Shown here: positions 40,470-49,611 of the stretch, in pieces
Layout of the letters: each line of letters starts with the position of its first letter
Numbering within the stretch: position 1 is the stretch's first letter
The notes under the pieces: model-generated
What the model saw: only the letters and a program-made list of their open reading frames with translations
The model's database searches: none
Told to the model about the DNA's origin: nothing
Position numbers and translations under genes: made by a program
Source: CAVROP01 sp050012175
GTDB taxonomy: Bacteria > Acidobacteriota > Terriglobia > UBA7540
Assembly: GCA_050012175.1 (NCBI GenBank)
Contig: JBEKHR010000001.1
Span: forward strand, 62,001 to 126,000
Direction of reading: 5' to 3'
DNA length: 64,000 bases

Positions 40470-41414
40470 TCACTTTATGGATTCCAATATCTCGCTTGCG
40501 CCCCCCTCGAGCAAATCCTCAGCCAGCGCCGCGCCGAGGCTTTCAGGGTCTTTCTCCGAGCCAGCGGCGACGGCTCGGATCAAACGGCTGCCGTCCAGGC
40601 TGGCCACGATGCCACGCAAGCGCAACTGCGCACCCTCGAAACTCGCGTGGGCCGCGATGGGGACCTGGCAACCTCCTCCCAGACGCCGCAGCATAGCACG
40701 TTCGGCGCGGACGGCGAGGTGCGTGGCTGGATCATCGAGCGGCGTCACCGCGCGTTCCAGTTCCGCATCGTCCCGCCGAATTTCGATAGCCAGCGCGCCT
40801 TGCCCGACGGCGGGGCAGATCTGGTCGAAGCTGAAATAGCCGGTGATGTGCTCCCGCAGGCCAAGTCGGTGTACGCCCGCTGCCGCCAGAACCAGCGCCT
40901 CGCAATCGCCGCGTTCCAGCTTGCGTAGCCGTGTGTCCAGATTGCCGCGCATGGGGATAAGCTCCAGGTCCGGCCGAAGCCTCCTGAGCTGTGTCTGCCG
41001 GCGCGGGCTGCTGGTGCCCACGCGCGCGCCCGGCGGGAGCTGCTCAAAAGGTCTCCCGTTCGCAGAAATGAACACGTCGCGCGCATCTTCACGGGGCGGC
41101 ACCGCAGCCAGAATCAGGCCTTCCGGCAAGATGGTCGGCAGGTCTTTGAGGCTGTGCACAGCCAGGTCCGCTTTGCCTGCCAGCAAAGCCGCCTCGATTT
41201 CCTTGATGAACAATCCCTTCGTTCCCGCATCGGCGATGCTCTGGGCAATAGAGGCAGGGAGGGGTTGCTCGGGAGGAAAGCTTTGCAGCTTGTCGCCGGT
41301 AGTCCGGATGATCTCAATGGCGATCTCGTGGCCGGCAGCAGTGAGCTGGCCCGTCGCCCAGTTGGCTTGCCAGAGCGCCAGTTGGCTGCCGCGCGAACCG
41401 ATGACGACCTTCAT
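40470..41414 (-). CDS. hemC: Hydroxymethylbilane synthase (porphobilinogen deaminase)
   Basis: A 314-residue enzyme that polymerises four porphobilinogens. SRGSQLALWQANW, KADLAVHSLKDLPT, GTSSPRRQTQL, IPMRGNLDTRLRKL and the dipyrromethane-cofactor cysteine C249 in RRLGGGCQVPIAAHA are all present. It starts 2 bp after the stop of hemA and precedes hemD, so the three form one operon. Confidence 0.97.
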   Translation of the reverse strand: MKVVIGSRGSQLALWQANWATGQLTAAGHEIAIEIIRTTGDKLQSFPPEQPLPASIAQSIADAGTKGLFIKEIEAALLAGKADLAVHSLKDLPTILPEGLILAAVPPREDARDVFISANGRPFEQLPPGARVGTSSPRRQTQLRRLRPDLELIPMRGNLDTRLRKLERGDCEALVLAAAGVHRLGLREHITGYFSFDQICPAVGQGALAIEIRRDDAELERAVTPLDDPATHLAVRAERAMLRRLGGGCQVPIAAHASFEGAQLRLRGIVASLDGSRLIRAVAAGSEKDPESLGAALAEDLLEGGASEILESIK

Positions 41415-41416
41415 GA

Positions 41417-42682
41417 TTAGTTTCCCAGGCCAAAGATCTTCCGGACGAGCCTGACGAGTGCCGCTTGTTCCGGCTGGCCGGCCCCGTTTTTGAGCTCGGT
41501 GATGGGCCCGTGCAGGATCTTGTTCATGATGCCCCGGGTGAGGGCGTCCACGGCCTGACGTTGCTCGGGCGTCAGATTGCCCAGCTGGGTGTTGTAACGT
41601 TCCACTTCACCCTCGCGGATGGCGTTCAGCCGGTCTTCGAGCGCCACGATGGTGGGCACGAGGTCACGCGAGGCGAGCCGGCGCATAGTTTTCTGAACTT
41701 CCTCCTGGACAATCTCCTCGGCCCAAACGGCCTCGCGTTCGCGCTGTTTCTTGTTGGCCTCCACCACTTGTCCAAGGTCGTCAATATCGTAGACGAAGGC
41801 GTTATCCAGCTCGTTGACCAGGGGATCGATGTCGCGCGGAACCGCGATATCCACGAAAAACACCGGACGGTTCCGGCGAGCAGAGAGGATTCTCGCGACA
41901 TGCTCCTTGTTCACGACGTAGCCAGCCGCGCCGGTGGAACTGATGACGATGTCGGCCTTGGGAAGGTGCTCAAAGAGCTGTTCGAAGACGATGGCAGTGC
42001 CGTGAAATGCCTCCGCAAGCTGCACGGCGCGCTCGTAAGTGCGATTGGTAACGTAGATGGCGCTGGCCCCGCTACGCAGGAGGTGCTTGGCGGCGAGTTC
42101 GCTCATCTTGCCCGCCCCGATCACGAAGATGGTCCTTCCCTCCAGGCTGCCAAAGATCTTCTTGGCCAGCTCGACGGCGGCGTAAGAGACGGAGACCGCG
42201 GCGCTCCCCAGTGCCGTCTCGCGCCGCACCCGCCGCCCTACTGCCAGGGCTTGGCTTACGATGTCCTTCAGGCTGCCGTTCAACCCACCCGCCTCGTGCG
42301 CCAGGGCATAGGCACGCTTCAACTGGCCGAGGATTTGAGGCTCGCCCAGAATCATCGAATCGAGACTGGAGGCCACGCGGAACAGGTGACGCACAACTTC
42401 CTGCTGCTGGTAACGATAAAAGAAGCGCTGGTACGGGCCAAGTTCGAAGCGGTGATGCTCCGCCAGGAACTGCTGGATGATGGGTTCCGCATCGACCCTA
42501 TCTTCTGCCGAAGTCATCACTTCAACACGGTTGCAGGTGGAGAGGATCAGCCCCTCGCGGATACCCTCACGGTGAATCAGGTCGGAAACCGCTTGCGCCA
42601 GGCGCGACTCAGGGATGTGCATCCGCTCGCGGACCTCCACCGGAGCCGTGCGATGATTGACGCCAAGCAGGGTCAAGTTCAT
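41417..42682 (-). CDS. hemA: Glutamyl-tRNA reductase
   Basis: A 421-residue enzyme that makes glutamate-1-semialdehyde, the first step of the C5 haem pathway. Catalytic C50 is in ILSTCNRVEV; the substrate motif VNHRTAPVEVRER, the NADPH-binding VIGAGKMSELAAKHL, and the dimerisation domain end EQRQAVDALTRGIMNKILHGPI are present. The adjacent ccsA upstream and hemC-hemD downstream give a haem/cytochrome cluster. A 528-bp repeat tract lies between ccsA and hemA, so hemA may have its own promoter. Confidence 0.97.
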   Translation of the reverse strand: MNLTLLGVNHRTAPVEVRERMHIPESRLAQAVSDLIHREGIREGLILSTCNRVEVMTSAEDRVDAEPIIQQFLAEHHRFELGPYQRFFYRYQQQEVVRHLFRVASSLDSMILGEPQILGQLKRAYALAHEAGGLNGSLKDIVSQALAVGRRVRRETALGSAAVSVSYAAVELAKKIFGSLEGRTIFVIGAGKMSELAAKHLLRSGASAIYVTNRTYERAVQLAEAFHGTAIVFEQLFEHLPKADIVISSTGAAGYVVNKEHVARILSARRNRPVFFVDIAVPRDIDPLVNELDNAFVYDIDDLGQVVEANKKQREREAVWAEEIVQEEVQKTMRRLASRDLVPTIVALEDRLNAIREGEVERYNTQLGNLTPEQRQAVDALTRGIMNKILHGPITELKNGAGQPEQAALVRLVRKIFGLGN

Positions 42683-42715
42683 AGGGGCTGGGTTCTGGGG
42701 ACTAGGGCAATTTTA

Positions 42716-42995
42716 AATCTCAGATTTCAAATTTCAAACTTCAGATTTCAAATTTCAATTCCAAATTTCAAGCTTCAGATTTCAAATCTCAGATTTCAAG
42801 CCTCAGATTTCAAGCCTCAGATTTCAAATTTCAATTGCAAATTTCAAGCCTCAGAATGCAAATTTCAGATTTCAAGCTTCAGATTCCAGATTTCAAATTT
42901 CAGATTTCAAGCCTCTGATTCCAAACTTCAATTCCAAATTTCAAACTCCAGATTTCAAGTTTCTGATTTCAAGTTTCTGATTTCAAATTTCAAGT
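42716..42995. repeat. Array of about 10-bp CAGATTTCAA units between ccsA and hemA
   Basis: About 28 degenerate units of the form (C/G)AGATTTCAA or AAATTTCAA fill 280 bp. The AAATTT/TTTCAA cores recur at about helical spacing, which would favour intrinsic DNA curvature. There are no unique spacers, so it is not a CRISPR. It ends just before the simple-unit tract at 43021-43206. Confidence 0.85.
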
Positions 42996-43020
42996 CGCTC
43001 TCTTCCTCCTTGCCGCTAAC

Positions 43021-43208
<188 letters not shown>

Positions 43209-43210
43209 CA

Positions 43211-44059
43211 CTAAGGTCCCTGCCGAAGGGTGGGCACGTACCCATGCGGTCCACTCAGCAGGCTCACTCCCAGGAACGTCGCCATGATGGCGGCAAAGCC
43301 GAAGATCGCAACATAAGCCGCCCGACGGCCGCGCCACCCGCCGCTCACACGAGTGGAAAAGAGCACGAGGTAAATCAGCCAGGTCAGCAGCGACGCCAGT
43401 ATTTTCGGGTCAAATTCCCAGGGTCCCTTCCAGGTCCGGCTCGCCCAAATGAAGCCGGTCAGAATGCCGACGGTCAACAGGGGCAGGCCGAACAGCAGGG
43501 AGCGGTAGTAGAGCTCGTCGCACAGTTCGAGCGACGGCAGGCGGTAATAGAACGCGTGCGGGGTTTTCGATTTCAGTTCCTTCTCCTGCATCAGGTACAT
43601 GACCGCAGCCACGAAGGTCAGAAAGAATCCTGTGTAGCCCAGGATAGTTGAGCTGATATGGACTGCCAGCCAACCACCGCGAAACGCCGACAAATCAAAA
43701 GGCCGCACAGGGCGAAACGCCGAGATCAGCGTCAACACAAAAACAAAGGGCAGCATGAAAAGACCAAGGGAAGTAATCCGGTAGCGCAAATAGAGAAAAA
43801 AGAAAGCCAGAGTCACTAGGAATGCGTAAAAGGATAGAGCACTGCGAACGTCAGTTACCGGCAGGCGGTGTATACGCGCAGCCTCTATGGCAATGGCGCC
43901 CGCGTGTGACAGCAGCCCGAGTCCCAACGCTGCCAGCGAGGCGGGGGAGATCGATGGGCGACGATCAACAACGGAAGGGACGAGGAGAAGTGTTCCGAGC
44001 CCGTAGAGAACAAGGCCAACCCACAGAAGTACAACTTGCATAAGAGCCTCAGCAGTCAA
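43211..44059 (-). CDS. ccsA: Cytochrome c assembly protein, CcsA/HemX-like
   Basis: A 282-residue membrane protein with about eight helices. It matches the CcmC/CcsA haem-handling family: FILYTG-like TILGYTGFFLTFVAAVMYLMQEKELK, and the tryptophan-rich motif WASRTWKGPWEFDPK before TWLIYLVLF. Members upstream of hemA are often called HemX and may tune HemA level or move haem for cytochrome c. It is encoded upstream of hemA on the same strand. Confidence 0.85.
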   Translation of the reverse strand: MTAEALMQVVLLWVGLVLYGLGTLLLVPSVVDRRPSISPASLAALGLGLLSHAGAIAIEAARIHRLPVTDVRSALSFYAFLVTLAFFFLYLRYRITSLGLFMLPFVFVLTLISAFRPVRPFDLSAFRGGWLAVHISSTILGYTGFFLTFVAAVMYLMQEKELKSKTPHAFYYRLPSLELCDELYYRSLLFGLPLLTVGILTGFIWASRTWKGPWEFDPKILASLLTWLIYLVLFSTRVSGGWRGRRAAYVAIFGFAAIMATFLGVSLLSGPHGYVPTLRQGP

Positions 44060-44172
44060 GCCTTAGATTAACAAATTATAGCACCAGTGTTTCCAGAGCG
44101 AGATTCCTCTCCCGCAGGGCGGGATTGGAATGACAACGTTCACAAAGGTTCTTCAGCATCCTGCTAGAGAGA

Positions 44173-45828
44173 CTAGCGGACTTGCTCCTCCGAGGTGATC
44201 ACCTCAAGCTGCACTGTCTGTTGTTGCCTCTCCCCGATATGGACAGGTGTGCCGCGGTCCTCGAACGCTTTGAAGAAGTCGGGATCAGTGTAGTTCGTTC
44301 CTTGCACGGTCTCCCAAGCGAAAAGTTTGAAGTCGCCGGGCGGCAGGCCCAACAGAGAGAAGTGACCGAAGGCGTCGGTTGCCTTCATGCTATACATTTC
44401 CTCCCGCTCTCGGTGCGGTGGGTCCGGCGCCAGCACGACCCAGGCCCCGCTCACGGGATGCTGCTCCTGCAACACGCTGCCGTCCACACGCCCACCATCC
44501 GAGGAGAGGACAATCTCGAGATGGGCCGGTGGTTGGCTGCGGCTGATGGTTAGTCCGGATTCGAGCACATCGCTCCCGCCTTCTCGCGCTGATTTGACGT
44601 AGTACTGTTCGGGGAACCCTAAAATGCGCAGCCGGTAGTTTCCGTCATACACGTTCTCCACTTGGAAAGTGCCATCCGCCTTGAGTTGCGAGCCTCCCGC
44701 ACCCATCGTGCTGTCGATGGGCTGCAGCCACAGACCCAACCGTGTGAAATCGAATGGGTCGCTACCCTCGACACGAAATCTTCCCACGAGCGTAATTGGG
44801 CTGCCCAAGACGAAGGTGACACCATCGAGGTTGGCATTGCCGACCTCTACTGGGACCCTCCCGTAGAGTTGCCGTTTCCCGTCGTTCCACATGGCTGAAA
44901 GGTCATAGGACCCGGGCGGAACGCCGCGAATTTCAAAGTCACCTGAGTCCTTCTGGACCGGGGCGCCGTAATTTGAGAAGGAATAGCCTCCTTCGGCGGC
45001 GACGCGCGGCACCAGCGAAACATAAACGCCCCGCAGCGACTTCACGGGACCATCGACCATGACGCGCCCCCGGACCATGACGGCGTGTGCCTGCCTAAGG
45101 TCCACATCAATGCCGGAGACTTCAGCGCCGGGCTGAACCTCAACAACCGTGGCCTGCGACGTATCCGCTGTACTGGCGTGGAAGGTGGGAAGATAGACGT
45201 CATCCATTTGCTGGTCCGGGTTGGTTTGCGGGCGCTGGTACGTTGCAGCCACGAGATACTGCCCCGCCTCCAGCCCCCAGATGCGGTACTCGCCGAGGTC
45301 ATTGGTCTGTTGGGAGGCGCCGCCGCCGATTTGCCGGTGCGTAGCAGAGCCGCCGACACGCAAAGCTTGCACTTGTGCCGAAGTGACAGGCTCGCCATCT
45401 TCATCGTAAACAGTCCCCGTGATGACGCCGGGCGGAAGCAAGCGGAAGGCGATTCCGCCCACGTTTTTCCCCGGCGTGAGGTCGAGGATTCCGACTTGGG
45501 TGTTCCCCTTGCCCTTCCCGGAAGCTTGCTGCCTGTATCCGTTGCCCGATGCGTTGATGGCGTACCGGCCTGGGGCAATGTCGCGAATGATGAAATTGCC
45601 GTTACTTTCAGTGAACGTGGAATATGCTTGCTGGCCCCCGCCTAGGGGAATGAGTTGGACCGTCACTCTCTTTATGCCTTCGCCGGTAGTGGACTTAACC
45701 ACCACGCCCTCAACACTGCAAAGGTCCGAGGGTTTTACGTTTGACTTCGGAGGAGCAGGATGGGGTTCCTGACCCCCAACCACCATCGCGCCGGCGAGGA
45801 GCAAACACAGGGCTCGGATGATCGACAT
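44173..45828 (-). CDS. Secreted carboxypeptidase-regulatory-like repeat protein
   Basis: A 551-residue protein with a signal peptide (MSIIRALCLLLAGAMVVGGQ) and serial transthyretin-like beta domains: SVEGVVVKSTTGEGIKRVTVQLIPLGG, PGVITGTVYDEDGEPVTSAQVQAL, and later VDGSVLQEQHPVSGAWVVL. Repeats of NGNFIIRDIAPGRYAINA type occur through the chain. Such proteins are abundant in acidobacteria and are thought to act as surface scaffolds or sugar/peptide binders. No TonB-dependent barrel domain is present. It lies alone. Confidence 0.85.
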   Translation of the reverse strand: MSIIRALCLLLAGAMVVGGQEPHPAPPKSNVKPSDLCSVEGVVVKSTTGEGIKRVTVQLIPLGGGQQAYSTFTESNGNFIIRDIAPGRYAINASGNGYRQQASGKGKGNTQVGILDLTPGKNVGGIAFRLLPPGVITGTVYDEDGEPVTSAQVQALRVGGSATHRQIGGGASQQTNDLGEYRIWGLEAGQYLVAATYQRPQTNPDQQMDDVYLPTFHASTADTSQATVVEVQPGAEVSGIDVDLRQAHAVMVRGRVMVDGPVKSLRGVYVSLVPRVAAEGGYSFSNYGAPVQKDSGDFEIRGVPPGSYDLSAMWNDGKRQLYGRVPVEVGNANLDGVTFVLGSPITLVGRFRVEGSDPFDFTRLGLWLQPIDSTMGAGGSQLKADGTFQVENVYDGNYRLRILGFPEQYYVKSAREGGSDVLESGLTISRSQPPAHLEIVLSSDGGRVDGSVLQEQHPVSGAWVVLAPDPPHREREEMYSMKATDAFGHFSLLGLPPGDFKLFAWETVQGTNYTDPDFFKAFEDRGTPVHIGERQQQTVQLEVITSEEQVR

Positions 45829-46002
45829 AACAACCTCTTCTTTATCCGATGCGAGTCCGCCAGCCGGAGTTGGAATCGCGCTTTCCCAAACCGTCAGACA
45901 CCGGCAATGAGCTTCAAGTTCCTTGAGGTTCGGAAAAAACGAGGCCGTGAGTAATATCTCGAGGGATGCCTAGGTACACAGTACGGGTCAGTCGGAGAGC
46001 CC

Positions 46003-47217
46003 TTACCGAACCCCCTCGGGCCTCACGGCAAGCATCAGGAACATACCCACCACAGCAGCCACCATGAGGGTCGCCATCATGTGACTTGCAGAAAAGCGCG
46101 AGAGGGCGCCTGCCACTGCCCCCCCAACGAAGCTGCCTAGGAACTGTGCAGTGTTGTAAATCCCCAGCGCCGTCCCGTACGTACTTTCGGGAGCGGATTT
46201 GCTCGCCAGGCTCGGCAGGATGGGTTCGAGTCCGGTAAATCCAATGTAGAAAAGCGTGCCTGCAACTAACACCCCCGCAAGACGGTTGGGGTCCAGACCT
46301 GCCGCTTGGGGCCTGAAAAGCAGAAGAGAACTAGGGATAAACGAGAGGAAAGCAAGTGTGGCGAGTGGTCTTGCCCATCCGCGGTCCGCGCCCAGCGAGA
46401 ACCCGAACATCGTGAAGCCGCTGATCAGCATCATGGGCAACAGGAGGGCGTAATAATGGTTCACCTTCACGTGGTGTTGGCCGGTGACGATGAGGGGAAA
46501 ATAGAAGAAGAAAGTGGCCATGAAGAAGTTCATCAGGAAACCAGCGGATGCAAAAGCCAGAAGTGGTTTGTTGGCCAGCATCTGGGACAGGGGTGCAGGA
46601 GCGCTGGCCGAGGGAGGAGCGTCAGGAAGGTACTTGGCCAGCAAGAGGTCCGTCCCGAAACCCAAGCATCCGGTCAGCCAGAAGAGGAACGGGGTCCCCA
46701 GAATTCCGGCGAGGATCGGCCCGCCAATGATGCCGATGGCGAATGCCGCCCCGATGGGAATCCCCAAGACGGCCATTGCCGTAGACCGGCGTTGGGGCTC
46801 GATGAAATCGGCAACAGTGGCAAACGCGACGGAAACAATGGCTCCGCCGCCCTGAACTAGACGACCAAAAATCAGAGCGCCAATTTGCAGGGAGTGAGGA
46901 AGCCAGTGGGGAACGGCGCAGAGGAAAGAACCCAGGCTGAAGAGCGTCATGCCCAGCAGCAGGACCTTGCGGCGCCCAATGCGGTCTGAAAGCCTGCCAA
47001 AAGGGATTTGCAGGATGGCCATGGTCAGGCCGTAGCTGCCGAAGGCGAAGCCCACCAGAAAACGTGAGTTTGTGAATTGCAGACCGTAAAGCGTAAAAAC
47101 CGGCAGGACCAGGAAAAGTCCCAACATGCGCAAACCTACCACGCTGGCGAGCGCGAAAAGGACCTTCTTTTGCGTCGAGGTGAATGCCGCGCGGCTGGGT
47201 TTTTTGAGCTTAGACAT
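46003..47217 (-). CDS. MFS transporter, drug-efflux type
   Basis: A 404-residue carrier with about twelve helices. The major facilitator signature between helices 2 and 3 is GRLSDRIGRRKVLLLG. FGRLVQGGGAIVSVAFATVADFIEPQRRSTAMA matches helix 4-5 of the DHA1 efflux group. It is probably a proton-coupled exporter; substrate unknown. It lies downstream of the MetE-like pair on the same strand, about 150 bp after a simple-unit repeat tract. Confidence 0.9.
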   Translation of the reverse strand: MSKLKKPSRAAFTSTQKKVLFALASVVGLRMLGLFLVLPVFTLYGLQFTNSRFLVGFAFGSYGLTMAILQIPFGRLSDRIGRRKVLLLGMTLFSLGSFLCAVPHWLPHSLQIGALIFGRLVQGGGAIVSVAFATVADFIEPQRRSTAMAVLGIPIGAAFAIGIIGGPILAGILGTPFLFWLTGCLGFGTDLLLAKYLPDAPPSASAPAPLSQMLANKPLLAFASAGFLMNFFMATFFFYFPLIVTGQHHVKVNHYYALLLPMMLISGFTMFGFSLGADRGWARPLATLAFLSFIPSSLLLFRPQAAGLDPNRLAGVLVAGTLFYIGFTGLEPILPSLASKSAPESTYGTALGIYNTAQFLGSFVGGAVAGALSRFSASHMMATLMVAAVVGMFLMLAVRPEGVR

Positions 47218-47221
47218 TCAA

Positions 47222-47385
47222 GAGCAGTGACAAGTGACGAGTAAGGAGTCAGAAGACAGGAGTCAGAATTCAGGAGCCGGAAGTCAGTCGCTGCAAATTT
47301 CCCGCCTGCTCTTCACAGGCACCTGAAACCTGACACCTGGCACCTGCACTTCTGCTCGTCACTTGTCACTCGTCACTCTCAACTG
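47222..47385. repeat. Inverted GTGACAAGTGACGAG units, overlapping the MetE-like gene end
   Basis: The left part (47222-47282) has GTGACAAGTGACGAGTAAGG and GGAGTCAGAAGACAGG-type units. The right part (about 47321-47385) has ACCTGACACCTGGCACC and TCGTCACTTGTCACTCGTCA-type complement. The right arm includes the last codons and stop of the MetE-like gene ending at 47366 (ESDE, then TGA). Confidence 0.7.
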
Positions 47386-48376
47386 AACTTCTGAGCGCCT
47401 TTGCGGCGGTCACCACAGATTGCATTTTGGCAATCGCCTCCTCCACGGTTCGCGTTTTCAGTCCGCAGTCCGGGTCCACCCAGATAGCTTCTTTGGGAAG
47501 GGTCTCAAGTGCTTGGCGCAGGCGCTGTTCGACAACCGGCTCGTCTTCGACCACATGCGTATGGACGTCCACCACGCCAAAACTGATGTCCTTGGTGTAG
47601 CAGTGCTTCTTGAAAAGCTCGAGCATGTCGAGTCCGCTGTTGGACATCTCCAGATCGAAGTTATCGACCGGGAGATCGAGCATGCCCGGGTAGATGTTTT
47701 CAAAGGCGCCATAACAAATATGGGTGATGAAGTATGCCGGCAGGCCATCCGTCACGATGTGCATGGCTTCGATGGCCACGGGCAATTCCTCGGGCCTCAC
47801 GGAGATGGCGGGTTCATCGATCTGGATGATTTTCGCCCCCTCCTCGATTAAGGCCTCAACCTCTTTGCGGATTTCCTTCGCGAGCGCCAGGCAAGCCGTG
47901 CGGCGATCCGGATAGTATTCAATGAAGGACCAATCCATCACCGTGTAAGGGCCGGTCAGCATACCTTTCAGGGGTTTTGAGGTGAGGCCCCGCGCGTACT
48001 TCCACCACTCGACGGTGATGGGCTCTTCCCAGTGGACCTCGCCGGTAATTATGGGTTTGTGGTAATAGCGATTGCCGTAAGAGCGGACCAAACCGCCCTC
48101 CTCGAACCCTTTGAGGTGCTCGGCGAAATAGGCCACCATATCGCTGCGATACATTTCGCCGTCGACAAGCACGTCCACGCCCAATTCTTCCTGCGTGCGG
48201 ATCCAGAACTCTGTCGCTTGGCGCTCCGCTTTCTCCAACGCGCCGCGGCTGATCTTCTTCTTGGCGAAGTCCGCGCGCACTTTCATCAGGAAATCGGGCT
48301 TGGGGAAGCTTCCCACTGACGTGATGGGGAAAAGGGGCAGATCGATTCCCAACCCTTGAAGTTTCGCTCGGCTCAT
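47366..48376 (-). CDS. MetE-like zinc methionine synthase, C-terminal-domain type
   Basis: A 336-residue single-barrel protein matching the catalytic half of cobalamin-independent methionine synthase. The zinc ligands are all present: H219 and C221 in THICYG, E243 in DLEMSNSG, and C304 in DPDCGLKTR. FPITSVGSFPK starts the barrel. Full-length MetE is about 750 residues and has two barrels; this one is half-size and overlaps by 4 bp (ATGA) a second, related gene. It may be a folate-independent or a two-subunit methionine synthase. The last residues lie in a repeat array that also supplies the stop codon. Confidence 0.88.
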   Translation of the reverse strand: MSRAKLQGLGIDLPLFPITSVGSFPKPDFLMKVRADFAKKKISRGALEKAERQATEFWIRTQEELGVDVLVDGEMYRSDMVAYFAEHLKGFEEGGLVRSYGNRYYHKPIITGEVHWEEPITVEWWKYARGLTSKPLKGMLTGPYTVMDWSFIEYYPDRRTACLALAKEIRKEVEALIEEGAKIIQIDEPAISVRPEELPVAIEAMHIVTDGLPAYFITHICYGAFENIYPGMLDLPVDNFDLEMSNSGLDMLELFKKHCYTKDISFGVVDVHTHVVEDEPVVEQRLRQALETLPKEAIWVDPDCGLKTRTVEEAIAKMQSVVTAAKALRSSVESDE

Positions 48377-49362
48377 GCAGGGCTCCCTAAGAATGTCTTC
48401 CTGATTACGGCCAGGTGTCTTAGCTTTTGCCGTGCCCTGTCACGCGGGAGGAACTCAAGGCCGCAAGAAGGGCTGAGATAAGCACTGTTCAAATCAGCGC
48501 CGTGGGCGAGCTTCTCAAGCTGGCGGGCTGAGACTGCGGGATCTTCCAGCCTGGTATTGCGGCCGTCTACAAGGCCGAGGGCCAGTGTCCTGGCGGTACC
48601 ATTTGAAGCTACCCTCTCGACGAGACTCGGGTTGTAAGTGAAATCGAGTCCCAGGAGGTCCACCGGCAGCGTCTGGAGGTGGTCATAAATGGGCGCGGGA
48701 TCTCCGAAGTAAAAGACCAGCGCCAGTTGCGCCGAAGCCTTGCTCATCGCCAGGGCTGTGATGTTCTGCTCGAAGCGCGGGAAATCATCGGGATATTTGA
48801 GCAGAGCAGGCTCCTCTACCTGGATCACGGTTGCCCCCGCCGCAGCCAGTGCGGCGACCTCGGCCGCCAGCGCGGCGGTGTATCCTTCGAGCATCTTATC
48901 GAACCCACCCGCGCCTCCGTTTTCCTCGACGGAGTGCCGGGCCAGGGTGTAAGGGCCCGTCAAAACCGCTTTCACCGGGCGCGTCGACTTCCCCTGCGCA
49001 TACTTGAATTCTTCAAGCAGCAGAGGCTCGGTGCGTTCAAGCTTGCCGTGCACAACCGGCTGGCGAAAGTAAAAGTTCGTATCAAAGAACCTTAGCAGGC
49101 CGTTGATCCGAACACCGGAGAGCTTACCGGCGAGGTGGGAGATTGGATCGGACCAGCGGATTTGGCCGTCCGTCACGAGGTCGAGGCCTGCCTCCCCTTG
49201 CTCGGCAAGCGCCAGCTCCGTCATGCGGTCCTGGGCGGCCCGAACAGCATCGTCGGTTTTCTCGCCTTTATCCCGCTGCGCAATCGTGCGGCGCAGGAGT
49301 TGATGCTCAGCATGGTCCCCGATACGCGGGTAACTGCTGTGGTTGCAAAGTTTCAATTCCAT
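48373..49362 (-). CDS. MetE-like paralogue lacking zinc ligands
   Basis: A 329-residue barrel of the same family, encoded just upstream of and overlapping the zinc-bearing copy. YPRIGD near the start, DLVTDGQIRWSDPISHLAG and VKAVLTGPYTL are conserved, but the H-x-C pair is replaced by Phe residues (VFYFGD, about 217-219) and the Glu by Asp (240); only C300 (SPSCGLEF) remains. It resembles the inactive N-terminal barrel of MetE. The likely roles are a structural or substrate-binding partner of its neighbour. No vitamin B12 or SAM riboswitch is seen upstream. Confidence 0.85.
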   Translation of the reverse strand: MELKLCNHSSYPRIGDHAEHQLLRRTIAQRDKGEKTDDAVRAAQDRMTELALAEQGEAGLDLVTDGQIRWSDPISHLAGKLSGVRINGLLRFFDTNFYFRQPVVHGKLERTEPLLLEEFKYAQGKSTRPVKAVLTGPYTLARHSVEENGGAGGFDKMLEGYTAALAAEVAALAAAGATVIQVEEPALLKYPDDFPRFEQNITALAMSKASAQLALVFYFGDPAPIYDHLQTLPVDLLGLDFTYNPSLVERVASNGTARTLALGLVDGRNTRLEDPAVSARQLEKLAHGADLNSAYLSPSCGLEFLPRDRARQKLRHLAVIRKTFLGSPA

Positions 49363-49394
49363 GTCGGGTCAGTTGCTCCCCTAACCGAAATTCG

Positions 49395-49610
49395 TCAGTA
49401 GTCCGAAGTCAGTTGTCAGTTCTCAGTCGTCAGTTGTCCGTGGTCAGTTGTCCGTCGTCAGTGGTCAGTTGTGGAGATTGAAACCCGGGCTTCTGCGCCG
49501 CGTCGGCCAGAACATCTCGCTCGAAAGACGGAAACACGCGCCTCGGTCGCACACCCGCACACAACTGACGACTGACAACTGACAACGGACAACTGACTAC
49601 TGAGAACTCT
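49395..49610. repeat. Inverted array of TCAGTTGTC units
   Basis: The left arm (49395-49474) has AGTCAGTTGTCAGTTCTCAG-type and TCAGTTGTCCGTCGTCAGTG units. The right arm (49557-49610) has ACAACTGACGACTGACAACT-type complement. The right arm abuts the mqnD stop codon (49612). Confidence 0.8.
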
Positions 49611-49611
49611 T

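Noticed and set aside
42716..42995. Possible CRISPR array
   Set aside because: Units are about 10 bp, degenerate and contiguous, with no unique spacers and no cas genes nearby.
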